Assembly (NCBI GenBank): GCA_963576725.1
Contig: OY755237.1
Coordinates: 52,543,674 to 52,607,673 of the forward strand
DNA from: Azorinus chamasolen
Lineage: Eukaryota > Mollusca > Bivalvia > Cardiida > Solecurtidae
Direction of reading: 5' to 3'
DNA length: 64,000 nt
The position numbers and the translations under genes are program-made. The notes beneath the pieces were generated by a model. That model saw only the letters and a list, made by a program, of their open reading frames with translations, was not told where the DNA came from and ran no database searches. Positions 1 to 10,956 of this stretch are shown here, piece by piece (positions within the stretch are counted from its first letter, which is position 1; each line of letters starts with the position of its first letter).

Positions 1-207
1 TAATATTTGATAACTTTATGTGACTTTACAACACCGTATTTTATGGAAATGTTTACCGGTAGAGTAGTATCAACAATTTTAAAATGTTATTTTAAGAGAA
101 ATGTGTTATAAATACACTTTTTAAATACTTTTTACAATAACAAAATATGTTTAATGTACAGCGCCTCTGATAACCTTTATGGTTCTAGATAGCGCTATAT
201 CAAAATC

Positions 208-210
<3 letters not shown>

Positions 211-241
<31 letters not shown>
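211..241. repeat. (ATT)n microsatellite
   Basis: About ten perfect ATT units, directly before a Pal-B remnant. Positions 1-210 hold nothing I recognise. Confidence 0.95.
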
Positions 242-249
242 ACACATTA

Positions 250-455
250 ACAAACAGAGTACAACCACACCAGAAGGCTCCTGTAGAAACCATTTAATCA
301 GGGTCTGTTTTGTTTGATTTTGAAATAATATACATATAGATCTGATTCTACAGTTTCTGTCTGGGCCATGTATTTCTGTGTTCATGTGCACTAATCAGCT
401 AATTAATATACACGATGTCATTCTTTCTGACATGAATATTCATTAGGTAAACAGA
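250..455. mobile_element. Pal-B element, worn, left end lost
   Basis: The diverged hairpin core (AACAAACAGAGTAC to TCTGTTTTGTTTG) is followed by the typical right half with GATCTGATTCTACAG and an ACATGAATATTCAT end. It lies against the ATT microsatellite. Confidence 0.7.
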
Positions 456-465
456 ACAACAAATA

Positions 466-660
466 AAGGTGCGTACTCAGATACTAAATTCGTCCTTTCT
501 CCACCAAACCCTATGTTGTGACTACTCTTTAGAATCGTCTCGTCGAGAAAAGACGATTCTGAAGAGTGGTCAAAACATAGGGTTTGGTGGAAAAATAAAG
601 AACCTATTCTTGAAAATGTTTTAATGTACGCATCTTATTTGTAATTCTGGGTAAATGGTT
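466..660. mobile_element. Pal-D element
   Basis: The hairpin of 495-600 has arms with CTCCACCAAACCCTATG and its complement around an AGAATCGTCTC stem. The outer ends are GTGCGTACTCAG on the left and ACGCATCTTAT on the right. A similar layout is seen at 34330, and the inverted orientation at 16384 and 33063. Confidence 0.75.
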
Positions 661-842
661 AAGGCACAGGGTATCATTATTATTTGTACACCTCAAATGT
701 AGAATAGATTTGGCAAACAAATTATCTTGGACTTGTCTATCCGTAAATCATGGACATAATGGGTTTAGGGTTTTAATCAGATAGTCTATTCGCAGATAAC
801 ATCTATGCTTACCAGAGCAGTGCGTATCAGTTACTTTTCACT

Positions 843-895
843 TAACCCTTCACTATATGAATATTCATGTGAGAAATAATGACACGAAAACACTA
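843..895. mobile_element. Pal-B left-end fragment
   Basis: TTAACCCTTCACTATATG, then an ATGAATATTCATG and AGAAATAATGACA stretch typical of Pal-B left ends. The core is missing. The rest of 661-900 shows nothing clear. Confidence 0.6.
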
Positions 896-900
896 CACTC

Positions 901-1095
901 CGTCTAAACCGGAATTCTGGTAGAGAACAATTTAGGCACTTTAGGCAGGTGACTGCTTAATGCAGGATGAAATTCATGCAGAAAGCTCCTCGAGGAGCTT
1001 TCTGCATGACTTTCACCCTGCTTTAAACTGCCACCAGTCCACAAGACCGATATTTATACTAAACTAAACGTATGGTTTAGAGGGGGTTTACTAGA
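901..1095. mobile_element. Pal-C element
   Basis: The long hairpin at 944-1038 has GCAGAAAGCTCCTCGAGGAG at its tip and CAGGTGACTGCTTAATGCAG arms. The right end has the worn GTTTAGAGGGGGTTTACTA terminus. Confidence 0.75.
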
Positions 1096-1149
1096 CTTAT
1101 TAGCTGAATTGTCATAGTGTTATATGAGCACGATAATGTTTGACCAAGA

Positions 1150-1235
1150 TTGGTAATGTAGACCGTCTGACCTGGGTCTTGTTTGTTTGCAAGTGTGTTA
1201 AAACGCATCTCTATCAGGCAAAGGGTCAACAGCCA
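1150..1235. mobile_element. Pal-B right-half fragment
   Basis: GTAGACCGTCTGACCTGGGT, then GTTTGCAAG and AAAACGCATCTCTATCAGG, ending GCAAAGGGTCAA. This is a Pal-B end without its left half. Confidence 0.6.
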
Positions 1236-1399
1236 ATTATTTACAAGAATAATAGTATACGTTATGCAAGATAGAGCGTGGTTTTCAAGCTTCGTAATTT
1301 TTGTACAATCGATACCATTTAGGACACTATCCGGTTACATATACGGGACACATATTGCCATTATCGATGCCCCTTGGCCCCTGGAGACATTGGAGATTC

Positions 1400-1720
1400 C
1401 TAAAGAATGTATGTCATTTTTGGGTGTAAAACTTCCGCCACCGTTTTGGACGTTGCTCTTTCGACCACACCTTTACATTTTCCTATTTTATACGCTTCAC
1501 TTACCTCGTCGTCCTCTATATCGTTTAAGCCGTCTGCTGAGGTTTGTAATGTGTTTAAGTGTACATAAACATTTGACAAGCTCGCAATTCTGTTGAACTC
1601 TTTCGTTGTCAATTGCGACTCTATGAGTTTACCTATGTAAACAGGTTGGATCCGGGAACTCGGCGCCTCATTAGAATCCAAACTGTTTGGTAGTATGGTG
1701 CCTTTTAAACAAATTCAAAA
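1400..1720. mobile_element. Diverged Pal-A element
   Basis: A Pal-A hairpin lies at 1625-1690 (GGTTGGATCC, GGAACTCGGCGCCTCAT, AATCCAAACTGTTTG). To its left are the GACAACGAAAGAGTTCAA and GCAGACGGCTTAAAC segments (minus strand) that flank other Pal-A copies. The 93-codon minus frame here is repeat sequence, not a gene. Confidence 0.55.
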
Positions 1721-1729
1721 ATAACAAAA

Positions 1730-2552
1730 ACGAGCAGACGACCAACTTTGCAAACGACATTATTTGACAGCGAAATAGTTAAGCCACTCCGCAACGCTTA
1801 TTTCAAATAATGTGGTCACTCAAGGGTGTCAGAATGAACTGTGAATGACAGTTTTACTCCCGTGATTTTGAATAGTGGATGCTTTCTTGTTTTAATTCGA
1901 CGGTGTGTCTTGAAGTCCAACTACTACAGCTGTTTGAGTTTTGTCATGTATTAAAGTCACACAGTTTCACTTATAACTTAGCACTTCAAAATTATACTCC
2001 TTTTAATAACATTTACCCGTAGAGTTAGGAAATCAAATTTTGTCAACAAGGGATTAGCCGTGTATCTGGTATAAGACCCTGGGACTTTAATATTCTCTTA
2101 TTGTGACCTATTGCCTCACATTGTCTGGGTTCAACAGGTCCGAACTGACCACTCCAAATTTTCGTGTTCCTACCAATTTGAAGCTGGAATTTACCTGCAG
2201 CGGTCGTGATTCATTTTCGAGTGTTCCTTGTGTATATATTTTCGGAATTAACTGCATTGAGTGAACTATTTGGAAAAGGAAAGCTTAAATCTGGTGGTGA
2301 CTTTTCAAAGAGGTAAGATATTAGTCTTTCATATTATCAATAAGTTTAGAAATCCACCTGTGATTTATCATTGGACGATTTATAACACTGGACGATGTTT
2401 AACCAATGCTTAACCCTTGTACTGCTAGTAGACACACGAATAAAATTTTCAGACAATGTAGATCTAGAGTATGTAACTCGGTATCTAATCAGGGTACAAT
2501 CTGTCTGACACTCGTCGACAAGCGTCTTCATTTTTAAGTGCATGGGACTGGT
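1730..2552. other. No gene seen
   Basis: This stretch has only a weak Pal-A-like GCAGACGACC segment at its left edge and otherwise unique AT-rich sequence. No spliced exon or long frame could be supported. Confidence 0.6.
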
Positions 2553-2556
2553 TTAA

Positions 2557-2799
2557 CCCTTTCCCTGTTTACGTATTCAAATAAGAAATAATGACACCAT
2601 GACTATTTATTAGCTGAATAAGCAGTTGCACACATGTGTTTTTGGTATTGGTAGAAACTGTAGAGTAAAGATATAAATTCATAAGCAAACAGAAAAGACC
2701 CTGATCAGACGGTTCCTACAGGAGCCGTCTGATCTGGGTCTACTCTGCAAAGAATAAAAATGCGTTACATGAAAGAATGGCTTATCCGTAAACTAAGGG
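2557..2799. mobile_element. Complete Pal-B element with TTAA duplication
   Basis: The element begins CCCTTTCCCTG and ends CTAAGGG, and is flanked by TTAA at 2553-2556 and 2800-2803. Inside are the AGAAATAATGACA segment, GTAGAAACTGTAGAG and the hairpin with GACGGTTCCTACAGGAGCC at its tip. TTAA duplication with CCC/GGG ends matches the known piggyBac superfamily signature. No transposase is present, so this is a non-autonomous (MITE-like) copy. Confidence 0.85.
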
Positions 2800-3214
2800 T
2801 TAACTGTTTCATAGATTACATTGATTTGATCGCTGGTAATGGGGTATCAAAGGTGATGACAAGCTACCCGTCTTATGTATAGGATATGGTTGCCCTACTT
2901 TGTATTGCCCATGAACCTGTTGATATTTAAAGACAACTCCTTCTGCCCCGCCCCATGTGCTTATAACTCCATGTTAGACCAACAAAGTTTACAGTTCTCT
3001 TGATTAGCGTGGTTGCTTCCCTATAAAACCAAACACATTTATGTTTTGAGAGGTTTACTAACTGTAGCGTGGTTAACTTGGATGCTATGACTCAAAATAC
3101 AACACTCCTTCGTTGATAGTTAGAAGATTCATTGCCCATTGTTGAAACATATTGATCACATTGCTTGGACTGCAATAGTATACTGGGTTAACACTTTGCT
3201 AGCTATTGGTGAAT

Positions 3215-3262
3215 TTAACAGTTTGGATCCAGATGAGACGCCTCTCACGAGATCCATCTGAC
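3215..3262. mobile_element. Worn Pal-A hairpin
   Basis: ACAGTTTGGATCCAGATGAG followed by a shortened right arm with a damaged apex. Confidence 0.55.
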
Positions 3263-3399
3263 ACTCTGGCTGTATTTTAAAACTATTTACACCATGAATA
3301 TTCACGTTAAACTCCACCAAATATGAACATTAATAACACTGTTATATAAGACAAGTGAATACTAGATATGCCAAGCAACAGAATGAGATAGAAGACACT

Positions 3400-3545
3400 C
3401 AATAAGCAGAGCATACCCAGATCAGAGCATACCCAGATCAGAGCATACCCAGATCAGACGTGTGGCAAAGGAGCCGTCTGATATGGATCTACTCGTTTGT
3501 TTTCAAAATTATTAAAATACGTCTCTATAAAGTAAAATGTTAAAT
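3400..3545. mobile_element. Pal-B core with a 16-bp triplication
   Basis: AGAGCATACCCAGATC occurs three times in a row (about 3412-3460) in the left arm of a Pal-B hairpin. The right arm (GGAGCCGTCTGATATGG) follows. It is an early stage of the internal amplification seen elsewhere. Confidence 0.7.
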
Positions 3546-3649
3546 GAAATGAGACAAACACCAACTTTGGGAATTGCAGCAGACGAAATCATTTTGTAGA
3601 CGACAATTATCGTGCAGCGAGTTTAATTGATGGCACATAGAAGGCTAAA

Positions 3650-5400
3650 TTTGTAGTACGTGTAGTACCTGTAGTACATATAGCTCAAACCTATATTACA
3701 ATGTACATATAGTTCAAAACACTTATTACATGTACATGTAATACAAACATGTAGTATATGTAGTACACACATGTATTACATGTAGCTCAAAATTGAATTG
3801 CACGTAACTCAAACCTGCAGTACATGAAACGTAAAGCTGCAATACATGTAGCACAAAGCAGTACTACATCTAGCATAAACCTGTAGTACATCTAGCAGAA
3901 GCCTGTAGTGCATGTAACAGATAGCTGTTGTACATGTAGCACAAAACTGAAGTACATATAGCATAAAGCTGTAGTACGTGTCTCATAAAGCGGTAATTCA
4001 TGTAACATAAAACTGTAGTATGTGTAGCATAAAGCTGTAATACATGTAGCATAAAGCTGTAATACATGTAGCATAAAGCTGTATTACATATAGCATAACG
4101 GTGAAGTACATGTGGCATAAAAGCAACTTTAGCTGTAGCACATGTAGCATAAAACTGCAGTACATATAGCATAAATCTGTAGTACATTTAGCATCAAATG
4201 TAGCACATGTAGCATAAAACTAATACATGTAGCATAAAACTTAAGTACATGTAACATAAAGCTGTAGTTAATGTAGCATAAACCCAGGGGTTTCCCTTTA
4301 CCCCATCACACAGTCCAATTTGAGAATCCTCTTGATCCCTTCTCTATAAAGTACAGAACAGACCCTCTTAATTTTGAGGGTCATTTGTAAAATGTTAGGG
4401 TCATTTCAATAGAAATAGGGGTCAGGGAAAACGCTGGTAGACATGTAATACATGTAGCAGAAACGTTCAGTGCATGGATAACATGCCTGTAGTACATATA
4501 GTACACATGAAGTACATGCAGTACATATAACATAAAACTGTAGTACATGTTGCAGAAACCTGTAAAACATGTAGCAGAACTCTTTACCTTTAGTACATGT
4601 ATCATAAACCTGCAGCACATGTAGCACAAATGTATAGTATACATAAAACTGCTGTACATGTAGCATATATCTGTAGAACATGTAGCACATACACGAAGCA
4701 CATGTATCACAAACCAGTAGTTCATATAGCATACGCTTGAAGCACATGTAGCACAAAAATGTATTTCATGTATCCCATACCCGTAGTACATGTAGAACAC
4801 AACTGTAGTACATGTAAGACAAACACGTAATTACATGTAGCACAAAACTGTAGTATATGTTGTACAGGTAACACACTTATGTAGTATATGTACCTCAAGA
4901 TAGTAATACATGTACAACAAAACTGTAGTATATGTTTAATGTGTAACACATATCTGTTGTATATGCACCTCAAGCCTGTAATACATGTACACCAAAACTA
5001 TTGTATGCTGTACATGTAACACATTCTTGTAATACATGTACAACAGAACTATAGTATATATTGTACATGTAACACATTCATTTAGTACATGCCCTTCAAG
5101 CATGTAATACATGTACAGCAAAACTGTAGTATATGTGTAATGTGTAACACATATCTGTAGTATATGCACCTCAAGCCTGTAATACATGTACACCAAAACT
5201 GTAGTATATGCTGTACATGTAACACATTCTTGTAGTACATGTACATCAACCATGTAATACATGTACAGCAAAACTGTCGTATATGTTGTACATGTTGCTC
5301 AAACCTAGTGAATTTAGCACAAAACTGTAGTGCACGTATCTCAAAACTTTGGTACATGTAGCACAAACATTTAGTATAAATTTGTAGGGCATGTAGTAGT
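3650..5400. repeat. Degenerate 22-bp tandem array with ACATGTA motif
   Basis: Units such as GTAGCATAAAGCTGTAATAC recur every 22-25 bp (clearest near 4024-4090). The right part has a higher-order period of about 201 bp (compare 4941 with 5142). Long minus-strand frames rich in Cys, Tyr and Met are only the repeat in translation. The array is broken at 4285-4436 by an unrelated insertion. Confidence 0.9.
4285..4436. mobile_element. 152-bp insertion with CAGGGG-type ends inside the 22-bp array
   Basis: The left end CAGGGGTTTCCCT pairs with the right end AGGGAAAACGCTG (two mismatches). The interior (several AGGGTCATTT motifs) is unlike the array on both sides. The ends resemble hAT-type termini, but I see no 8-bp duplication (CATAAACC against GTAGACAT), so the class is uncertain. 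Confidence 0.5.
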
Positions 5401-5403
5401 GTC

Positions 5404-5445
5404 TTAGTGTCAAACAGTTTGGAATCAAACTGTTCGCAAAGATCA
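5404..5445. mobile_element. Minimal Pal-A hairpin
   Basis: CAAACAGTTTGGAATCAAAC followed by TGTTCGC. Only the outermost parts of both arms remain, joined directly with the apex deleted. Confidence 0.55.
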
Positions 5446-5459
5446 TCACACATTGACCC

Positions 5460-5885
5460 ATGATTAAATGTTATAAGTAGTTGCAGAAGTGTAGTCAGCT
5501 CAGATTTCAGAGTACTTGTATGCTTTTTTTAATTGCTTTTTAAGTATGCGTGCAGGATGCATTTTCCCCCACTCACAAGCTGTCTCTTTGCAACCGCTGG
5601 GATTACAATGGACCTGGATCTGATTTTTGAAGAGTATCACCAAAACTCTTTTTTATTCTCTATAACTACAGATAACCGGCTGTTACGATATAAATACGAT
5701 CCACATACATGTATACATATTTTATATAATGTCTGATTCATCTATTATATGTACTGTGAACACGGAACAAAAAAAAAAAGCCTCACTACCTCTCTGCCAA
5801 AAATACAGTCTTCATAGATTAACGTCTGCTTCATATTTTAAAATGAAAAATGACCATAGCGTCAACACGTTTGGTCGCGTCAGAG
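5460..5885. other. No gene seen
   Basis: The sequence looks unique with short frames only. A 67-codon plus frame at 5533 has no start context, splice sites or domain to support it. Confidence 0.5.
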
Positions 5886-5889
5886 TAAA

Positions 5890-6121
5890 CCCTTTATCTC
5901 ATGAAATATTGATATCATGCATATCATTTAGCTGTATTGTCACCATGATGTTATGACCAAGGGAATATTTTATCGTGGCAGAAACTGTAGAATCATATCT
6001 ATATCATTTCATAGGCAAACAGAGCAGACCCTGGTCAGACGACCCCTATGGGAGCAGTCTGATCAGGGTCTGCTCTGTTTGTAAATTTGTGCGTGAAAAG
6101 GCGTTTTTATGAAATAAAGGG
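5890..6121. mobile_element. Pal-B element
   Basis: It begins CCCTTTATCTCATGAA and ends ATAAAGGG, followed by TTAA (6122-6125); the left copy reads TAAA. The core hairpin is around GACGACCCCTATGGGAGC. Confidence 0.8.
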
Positions 6122-6129
6122 TTAAAATA

Positions 6130-6487
6130 AACAGTAACTTGTGAATTGTGTGATAAGAACAACCGCATACTAATTTATGGTGATAGATTCTTCCTTTTGT
6201 AGTAACATTTGCTCATCAATTATTTTCATTTCAATCAACAACCAACCATTTAAGGTATTCGACCTATTAGTCAATACATTCGGCATCATTAAGGTATTCG
6301 ACAATACTAGAATGTTCGGCGTCAGTTCGTACTCGCTCGTATTGCTCAAACTAAAGTAAAACTCGGCCACCTTACTCATTTTTGTTCAGTTATACACTGC
6401 CAATCTCCCTGTAAGTCTTGTTGGTGTTTCGCTTTGAATAAAAAAACCCATAAAATAATTACACAAATATAGACAACTTGCATACTA
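6130..6487. other. No gene seen
   Basis: Only a short direct repeat (AAGGTATTCGAC, near 6254 and 6291) is visible. Overlapping frames on both strands are not supported as genes. Confidence 0.5.
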
Positions 6488-6721
6488 ACACTTTACATGT
6501 TTGAGACGCCTTTTGACGCATTTGCAAACAGAGTAGATCCTGATCAGACAACTCCTGCAGGAGTTGTCTGATCAGGATCTGCTCTGTTTGCTTATGCAGT
6601 TATATAGTATAGATCTGATACTACAGTTTCCTGCCATTGTGCCGCATTCCCTTGTTCGTAATGCTATTATCAGCTAATTCATATTCAGAATTATTATTTA
6701 TACATGAATATTCATCAGGGA
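6488..6721. mobile_element. Pal-B element with near-perfect 68-bp palindrome
   Basis: The palindrome is 6524-6591, with arms from GCAAACAGAGTAGATCC to its complement and apex ACTCCTGCAGGAGT. The element ends near CATCAGGGATTAA. Confidence 0.85.
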
Positions 6722-7068
6722 TTAACAAGCACTCAATTTTAAAGACAATTGTATACACGTATTTATTCGATCGCTATATAAAGGTTCTGCTATACTCATA
6801 TTTCTAAATCACTGTACAATGTATTCATATTGTTGTCAGCTCGGTTTATTGGACAGCTCATGTTTTATTGGAACATAAATTCAATTTTTGGTTTGTGACT
6901 TTGCACGGGAATATATTGGAGTAGGAGACACGTTCGTTTCTGATGTCAGAACTAATGCTAGACCATGCCCCTTTTGATCTAAGTAGACACTGTCTATATC
7001 AACAATTTACTGAATAAATATGGACTCCTTTTACAAGTAAATGACTGCTAACGTAATGCAGAACTGTC

Positions 7069-7275
7069 TCTACAAAACCTCTCTATAACGGCCACTGAAT
7101 TGTGTTAATTAGTTGGTATTTAGGGCAGGTTGATGCTTAAAGCAAGGTGAAAGTAAAACAGAACGCTCTTATAGGAGCGTTCAGTTTTACTTTCACCTTA
7201 CTTTAAGCAGCCATCTGCTTTAAATACAAAATACTTGATGAAATTTAGTGGCCGTTATAGAGAGGTTTTACTGTA
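7069..7275. mobile_element. Pal-C element, subtype with TATAACGGCCAC termini
   Basis: The left terminus AAAACCTCTCTATAACGG and the right terminus CCGTTATAGAGAGGTTTTAC form inverted ends. The inner hairpin has tip AACGCTCTTATAGGAGCG. Same subtype as 19384-19588. Between 6722 and 7068 I see no gene or repeat. Confidence 0.85.
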
Positions 7276-7334
7276 TATAACTGTCTCCCTGCACTTACCT
7301 ACCCACTAATGAACATTTATACATGAAAGGATCA

Positions 7335-7490
7335 CTTCATGAATATTCTTTAACTTATGGGATCAGATTTACATAATTCTAAACGCAAACAGTGTAGACC
7401 CTGATCAGACAGGTTCTACGGGAACTATCTGGTCTGTGTCTACTCTGTTTGCAAAGGCGTGAAAAGGCGTTTATTCGAGGGAAAGGATTT
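7335..7490. mobile_element. Pal-B element, shortened left part
   Basis: The hairpin of about 7385-7452 has GTGTAGACCCTGATCAGAC and TGTGTCTACTCTGTTTGC arms. The right end is GGGAAAGGATTTAA. Confidence 0.75.
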
Positions 7491-7502
7491 AAGACTCATA
7501 AA

Positions 7503-7694
7503 TACAGTATAACTCGCCGCCATCAAAAAGAGGTCTAATTATGGATTTGTAAGGCAGGTGGGAGCTTAATACAGGTCAACAGTAATGCCGAAAGCTCATA
7601 CAGGAACTTTCTGTATTGCTTTTGCCTATCGCCTGCTTGTTAAAGACGCATATGTTCAATAAATGAATGACCGCTTAAGACAGGTTCTACTGTA
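7503..7694. mobile_element. Pal-C element
   Basis: It starts TACAGTATAACTCGCC and ends GACAGGTTCTACTGTA. The inner hairpin has GCTCATACAGGAACTTTC at the tip. Confidence 0.8.
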
Positions 7695-7990
7695 AACCTA
7701 TTTTAGCGGCCTTTGTGGAGAGTAGTTAGTCTGTTATATTGTGTAAAGCTGTGGTCAATAACAGTTCAAGTTGAATCGATTGCAAAACAAATAAGTACGT
7801 TTGTTGTATTTGACTTTAAGTATTTAAACATTATTTGGCAAAAGCCGCGTTATTTTTCATTAACCTGTTGTATATCCTTTTAGCAATTAACCCTTCCCAT
7901 GCTGAACAAATTATGTCTTCTCAAGCTCTGGTTTGTTAAAATAATAATTGACTTCCCAAATGTTCAATGCTTAAAAAAACTAATGCCAGA
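7695..7990. other. No gene seen
   Basis: AT-rich sequence with no supported gene. The start may hold a worn Pal-C end. Confidence 0.45.
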
Positions 7991-7994
7991 GTGT

Positions 7995-8060
7995 CAAACA
8001 GCTTGGATCCTGATGAGATGCCGAGTTACTCGGCATTTCATCTGGATACAATATGTTTGC
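7995..8060. mobile_element. Pal-A hairpin
   Basis: Arms CAAACAGCTTGGATCCTG and GGATACAATATGTTTGC; apex GCCGAGTTACTCGGC. Confidence 0.8.
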
Positions 8061-8388
8061 AAATACATGTACGAGTAAGGTTGCGCTTATCATGTGTAGG
8101 GTTAAATGAATACTAACTTATATTCAAATATAAACTCGGGACTAAAGGTAAATATCAGTTTGCAGAATATGTAAACATTTGAACATCTAGTAACTTTCGT
8201 CTGAATGGAATGCTGTCTGCTTGAATTCTGAAAATAAATTTCTTTAATCTAATTATAAAAACTTTCAGAGTCTCAATAACTTTGGATCCTGATGCGGCGC
8301 CGATATACTTGGCGTCTGTGACACCAAACTTTTTTGTTGCAAAACTGACAATAAAACTCGTCCTCGTGTTGAACGGTAGTAGTAAAAC

Positions 8389-8532
8389 CCTTTTAATGAG
8401 ACCACATAAAAGAGGTGGTAGAGACAGGTGGTAACTTAATGCAGGACAAAAGTCCTGCATTAAGCAAGCATCTGCTTATGAAGACACCCATGTTGATTCA
8501 TTAAGTGGTCGCATTAGCGGGATTCTACTGTA
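8389..8532. mobile_element. Pal-C element with collapsed hairpin tip
   Basis: It starts TAGTAAAACCCTTTTAATG and ends GCGGGATTCTACTGTA. The tip is only CAGGACAAAAGTCCTG, so the usual GCTCCTATAGGAGC segment has been lost. A Pal-A-like GGATCCTGATGCGGCG fragment precedes it near 8284. Confidence 0.75.
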
Positions 8533-8544
8533 CATAAAAAGCTG

Positions 8545-8692
8545 TATACAGCAACCATATACTGAATAAATATGGAATGTTGATAAGAGGAGCTTTCTGC
8601 CTAAAGTTCGTCCTACATTAAGCTTACACCTGTGTTGAAAGTCCAGGATCAGACCTAATTTTAATGGTTGCTGTAAACAGATTTTACTGTAT
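8545..8692. mobile_element. Worn Pal-C element
   Basis: AGGAGCTTTCTGC, CTACATTAAGCTTACACCTG and the terminus CAGATTTTACTGTA remain from a Pal-C right half. Confidence 0.6.
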
Positions 8693-8872
8693 TTGAAATT
8701 CAAATGAAAGGAGGTTGGAACCGTCAGGTCTATATCATGCACGGGGCAAACGTTAATGTTATTTAATATTATGCATTTCGTAGGTTCGCAAGACAAATCC
8801 TTTAAACCGAACTTCTAGTGGTGATAAAAATAGTCCAGGAAGGTGGCTGCTTTTAGGCAGGTGACTACTTAA

Positions 8873-10878
8873 CCATTTACTCCATGAATATTCATGTAAG
8901 AAATAATGACATCATGAATATTGATTAAATTATTTTTTATAATGCCACATAACCACATGCGATTTTGGCTATTGCAGAGACTGATGACTGATGAGTCATA
9001 TCAAACAGAGACTGATGACTGATGAGTCATATCAAACAGAGACTGATGACTGATGAGTCATATCAAACAGAGACTGATGACTGATGAGTCATATCAAACA
9101 GAGACTGATGACTGATGAGTCATATCAAACAGAGACTGATGACTGATGAGTCATATCAAACAGAGACTGATGACTGATGAGTCATATCAAACAGAGACTG
9201 ATGACTGATGAGTCATATCAAACAGAGACTGATGACTGATGAGTCATATCAAACAGAGACTGATGACTGATGAGTCATATCAAACAGAGACTGATGACTG
9301 ATGAGTCATATCAAACAGAGACTGATGACTGATGAGTCATATCAAACAGAGACTGATGACTGATGAGTCATATCAAACAGAGACTGATGACTGATGAGTC
9401 ATATCAAACAGAGACTGATGACTGATGAGTCATATCAAACAGAGACTGATGACTGATGAGTCATATCAAACAGAGACTGATGACTGATGAGTCATATCAA
9501 ACAGAGACTGATGACTGATGAGTCATATCAAACAGAGACTGATGACTGATGAGTCATATCAAACAGAGACTGATGACTGATGAGTCATATCAAACAGAGA
9601 CTGATGACTGATGAGTCATATCAAACAGAGACTGATGACTGATGAGTCATATCAAACAGAGACTGATGACTGATGAGTCATATCAAACAGAGACTGATGA
9701 CTGATGAGTCATATCAAACAGAGACTGATGACTGATGAGTCATATCAAACAGAGACTGATGACTGATGAGTCATATCAAACAGAGACTGATGACTGATGA
9801 GTCATATCAAACAGAGACTGATGACTGATGAGTCATATCAAACAGAGACTGATGACTGATGAGTCATATCAAACAGAGACTGATGACTGATGAGTCATAT
9901 CAAACAGAGACTGATGACTGATGAGTCATATCAAACAGAGACTGATGACTGATGAGTCATATCAAACAGAGACTGATGACTGATGAGTCATATCAAACAG
10001 AGACTGATGACTGATGAGTCATATCAAACAGAGACTGATGACTGATGAGTCATATCAAACAGAGACTGATGACTGATGAGTCATATCAAACAGAGACTGA
10101 TGACTGATGAGTCATATCAAACAGAGACTGATGACTGATGAGTCATATCAAACAGAGCAGACCTGGATCAGACGGAGCCGTCTGATCTATTGCAGAGACT
10201 GATGACTGATGAGTCATATCAAACAGAGACTGATGACTGATGAGTCATATCAAACAGAGACTGATGACTGATGAGTCATATCAAACAGAGACTGATGACT
10301 GATGAGTCATATCAAACAGAGACTGATGACTGATGAGTCATATCAAACAGAGACTGATGACTGATGAGTCATATCAAACAGAGACTGATGACTGATGAGT
10401 CATATCAAACAGAGCAGACCTGGATCAGACGGAGCCGTCTGATCTATTGCAGAGACTGATGACTGATGAGTCATATCAAACAGAGACTGATGACTGATGA
10501 GTCATATCAAACAGAGACTGATGACTGATGAGTCATATCAAACAGAGACTGATGACTGATGAGTCATATCAAACAGAGACTGATGACTGATGAGTCATAT
10601 CAAACAGAGACTGATGACTGATGAGTCATATCAAACAGAGACTGATGACTGATGAGTCATATCAAACAGAGACTGATGACTGATGAGTCATATCAAACAG
10701 AGACTGATGACTGATGAGTCATATCAAACAGAGACTGATGACTGATGAGTCATATCAAACAGAGACTGATGACTGATGAGTCATATCAAACAGAGCAGAC
10801 CTTGATCAGACGGAGCCGTCTGATCTGGATCCTCTCTGTTTGCAAAGGCGTAGAAAGGCGTTTTTATGGAGTAAAGGG
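8873..10878. mobile_element. Pal-B element expanded to 2006 bp by an internal minisatellite
   Basis: The normal Pal-B left end (CCATTTACTCCATGAATATT) and right end (GGCGTTTTTATGGAGTAAAG, then GG) lie between TTAA copies. Between them, the segment that is normally about GCAGAAACTGTAGAATCAG to the hairpin arm has been amplified (8977-10792). Confidence 0.85.
8977..10792. repeat. 31-bp minisatellite: 38 + 7 + 11 apparently identical copies
   Basis: The monomer contains GACTGATGACTGATGAGTCA followed by TATCAAACA. The blocks are 8977-10154 (38 units), 10195-10411 (7) and 10452-10792 (11); each block length is an exact multiple of 31. Two identical 40-bp spacers (10155-10194, 10412-10451) hold the Pal-B tip GACGGAGCCGTCTGATC, giving a higher-order arrangement. 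Confidence 0.97.
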
Positions 10879-10956
10879 TTAATGCAGGATGGAAGTATTG
10901 TATAGAGCTCCTAGAGGAGTTATCTACATGTACATCACTTCCACACTGCATTAAGT

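Larger units (their letters stand above)
8805..10955. mobile_element. Pal-C hairpin split by a 2-kb Pal-B element
   Basis: The left part ends GGCAGGTGACTACTTAA at 8872. The right part resumes TTAATGCAGGATGGAAG at 10879, continuing through GAGCTCCTAGAGGAG to ACTGCATTAAG. Together they make one ordinary Pal-C stem. The split is exactly at TTAA, duplicated at 8869-8872 and 10879-10882. Confidence 0.8.

Noticed and set aside
1400..1681. 93-codon minus-strand frame with protein-like composition
   Set aside because: Its first third is a Pal-A hairpin, and the rest matches segments that flank other Pal-A copies.
3870..5461. Cys/Tyr/Met-rich minus-strand frames resembling a small secreted protein family
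   Set aside because: Several overlapping frames in the degenerate 22-bp array give similar products, with no start context or splice sites.
8977..10792. Hammerhead ribozyme in the 31-bp repeat, because it contains CTGATGAG, the conserved core word, and such ribozymes are known in bivalve satellites
   Set aside because: The second core word GAAA is absent (CAAA is present), no stem II can form in the seven bases between, and there is no proper cleavage site next to paired arms.
8977..10792. CRISPR array
   Set aside because: The repeats are directly contiguous with no variable spacers, and the setting is a eukaryotic genome with no cas-like genes.
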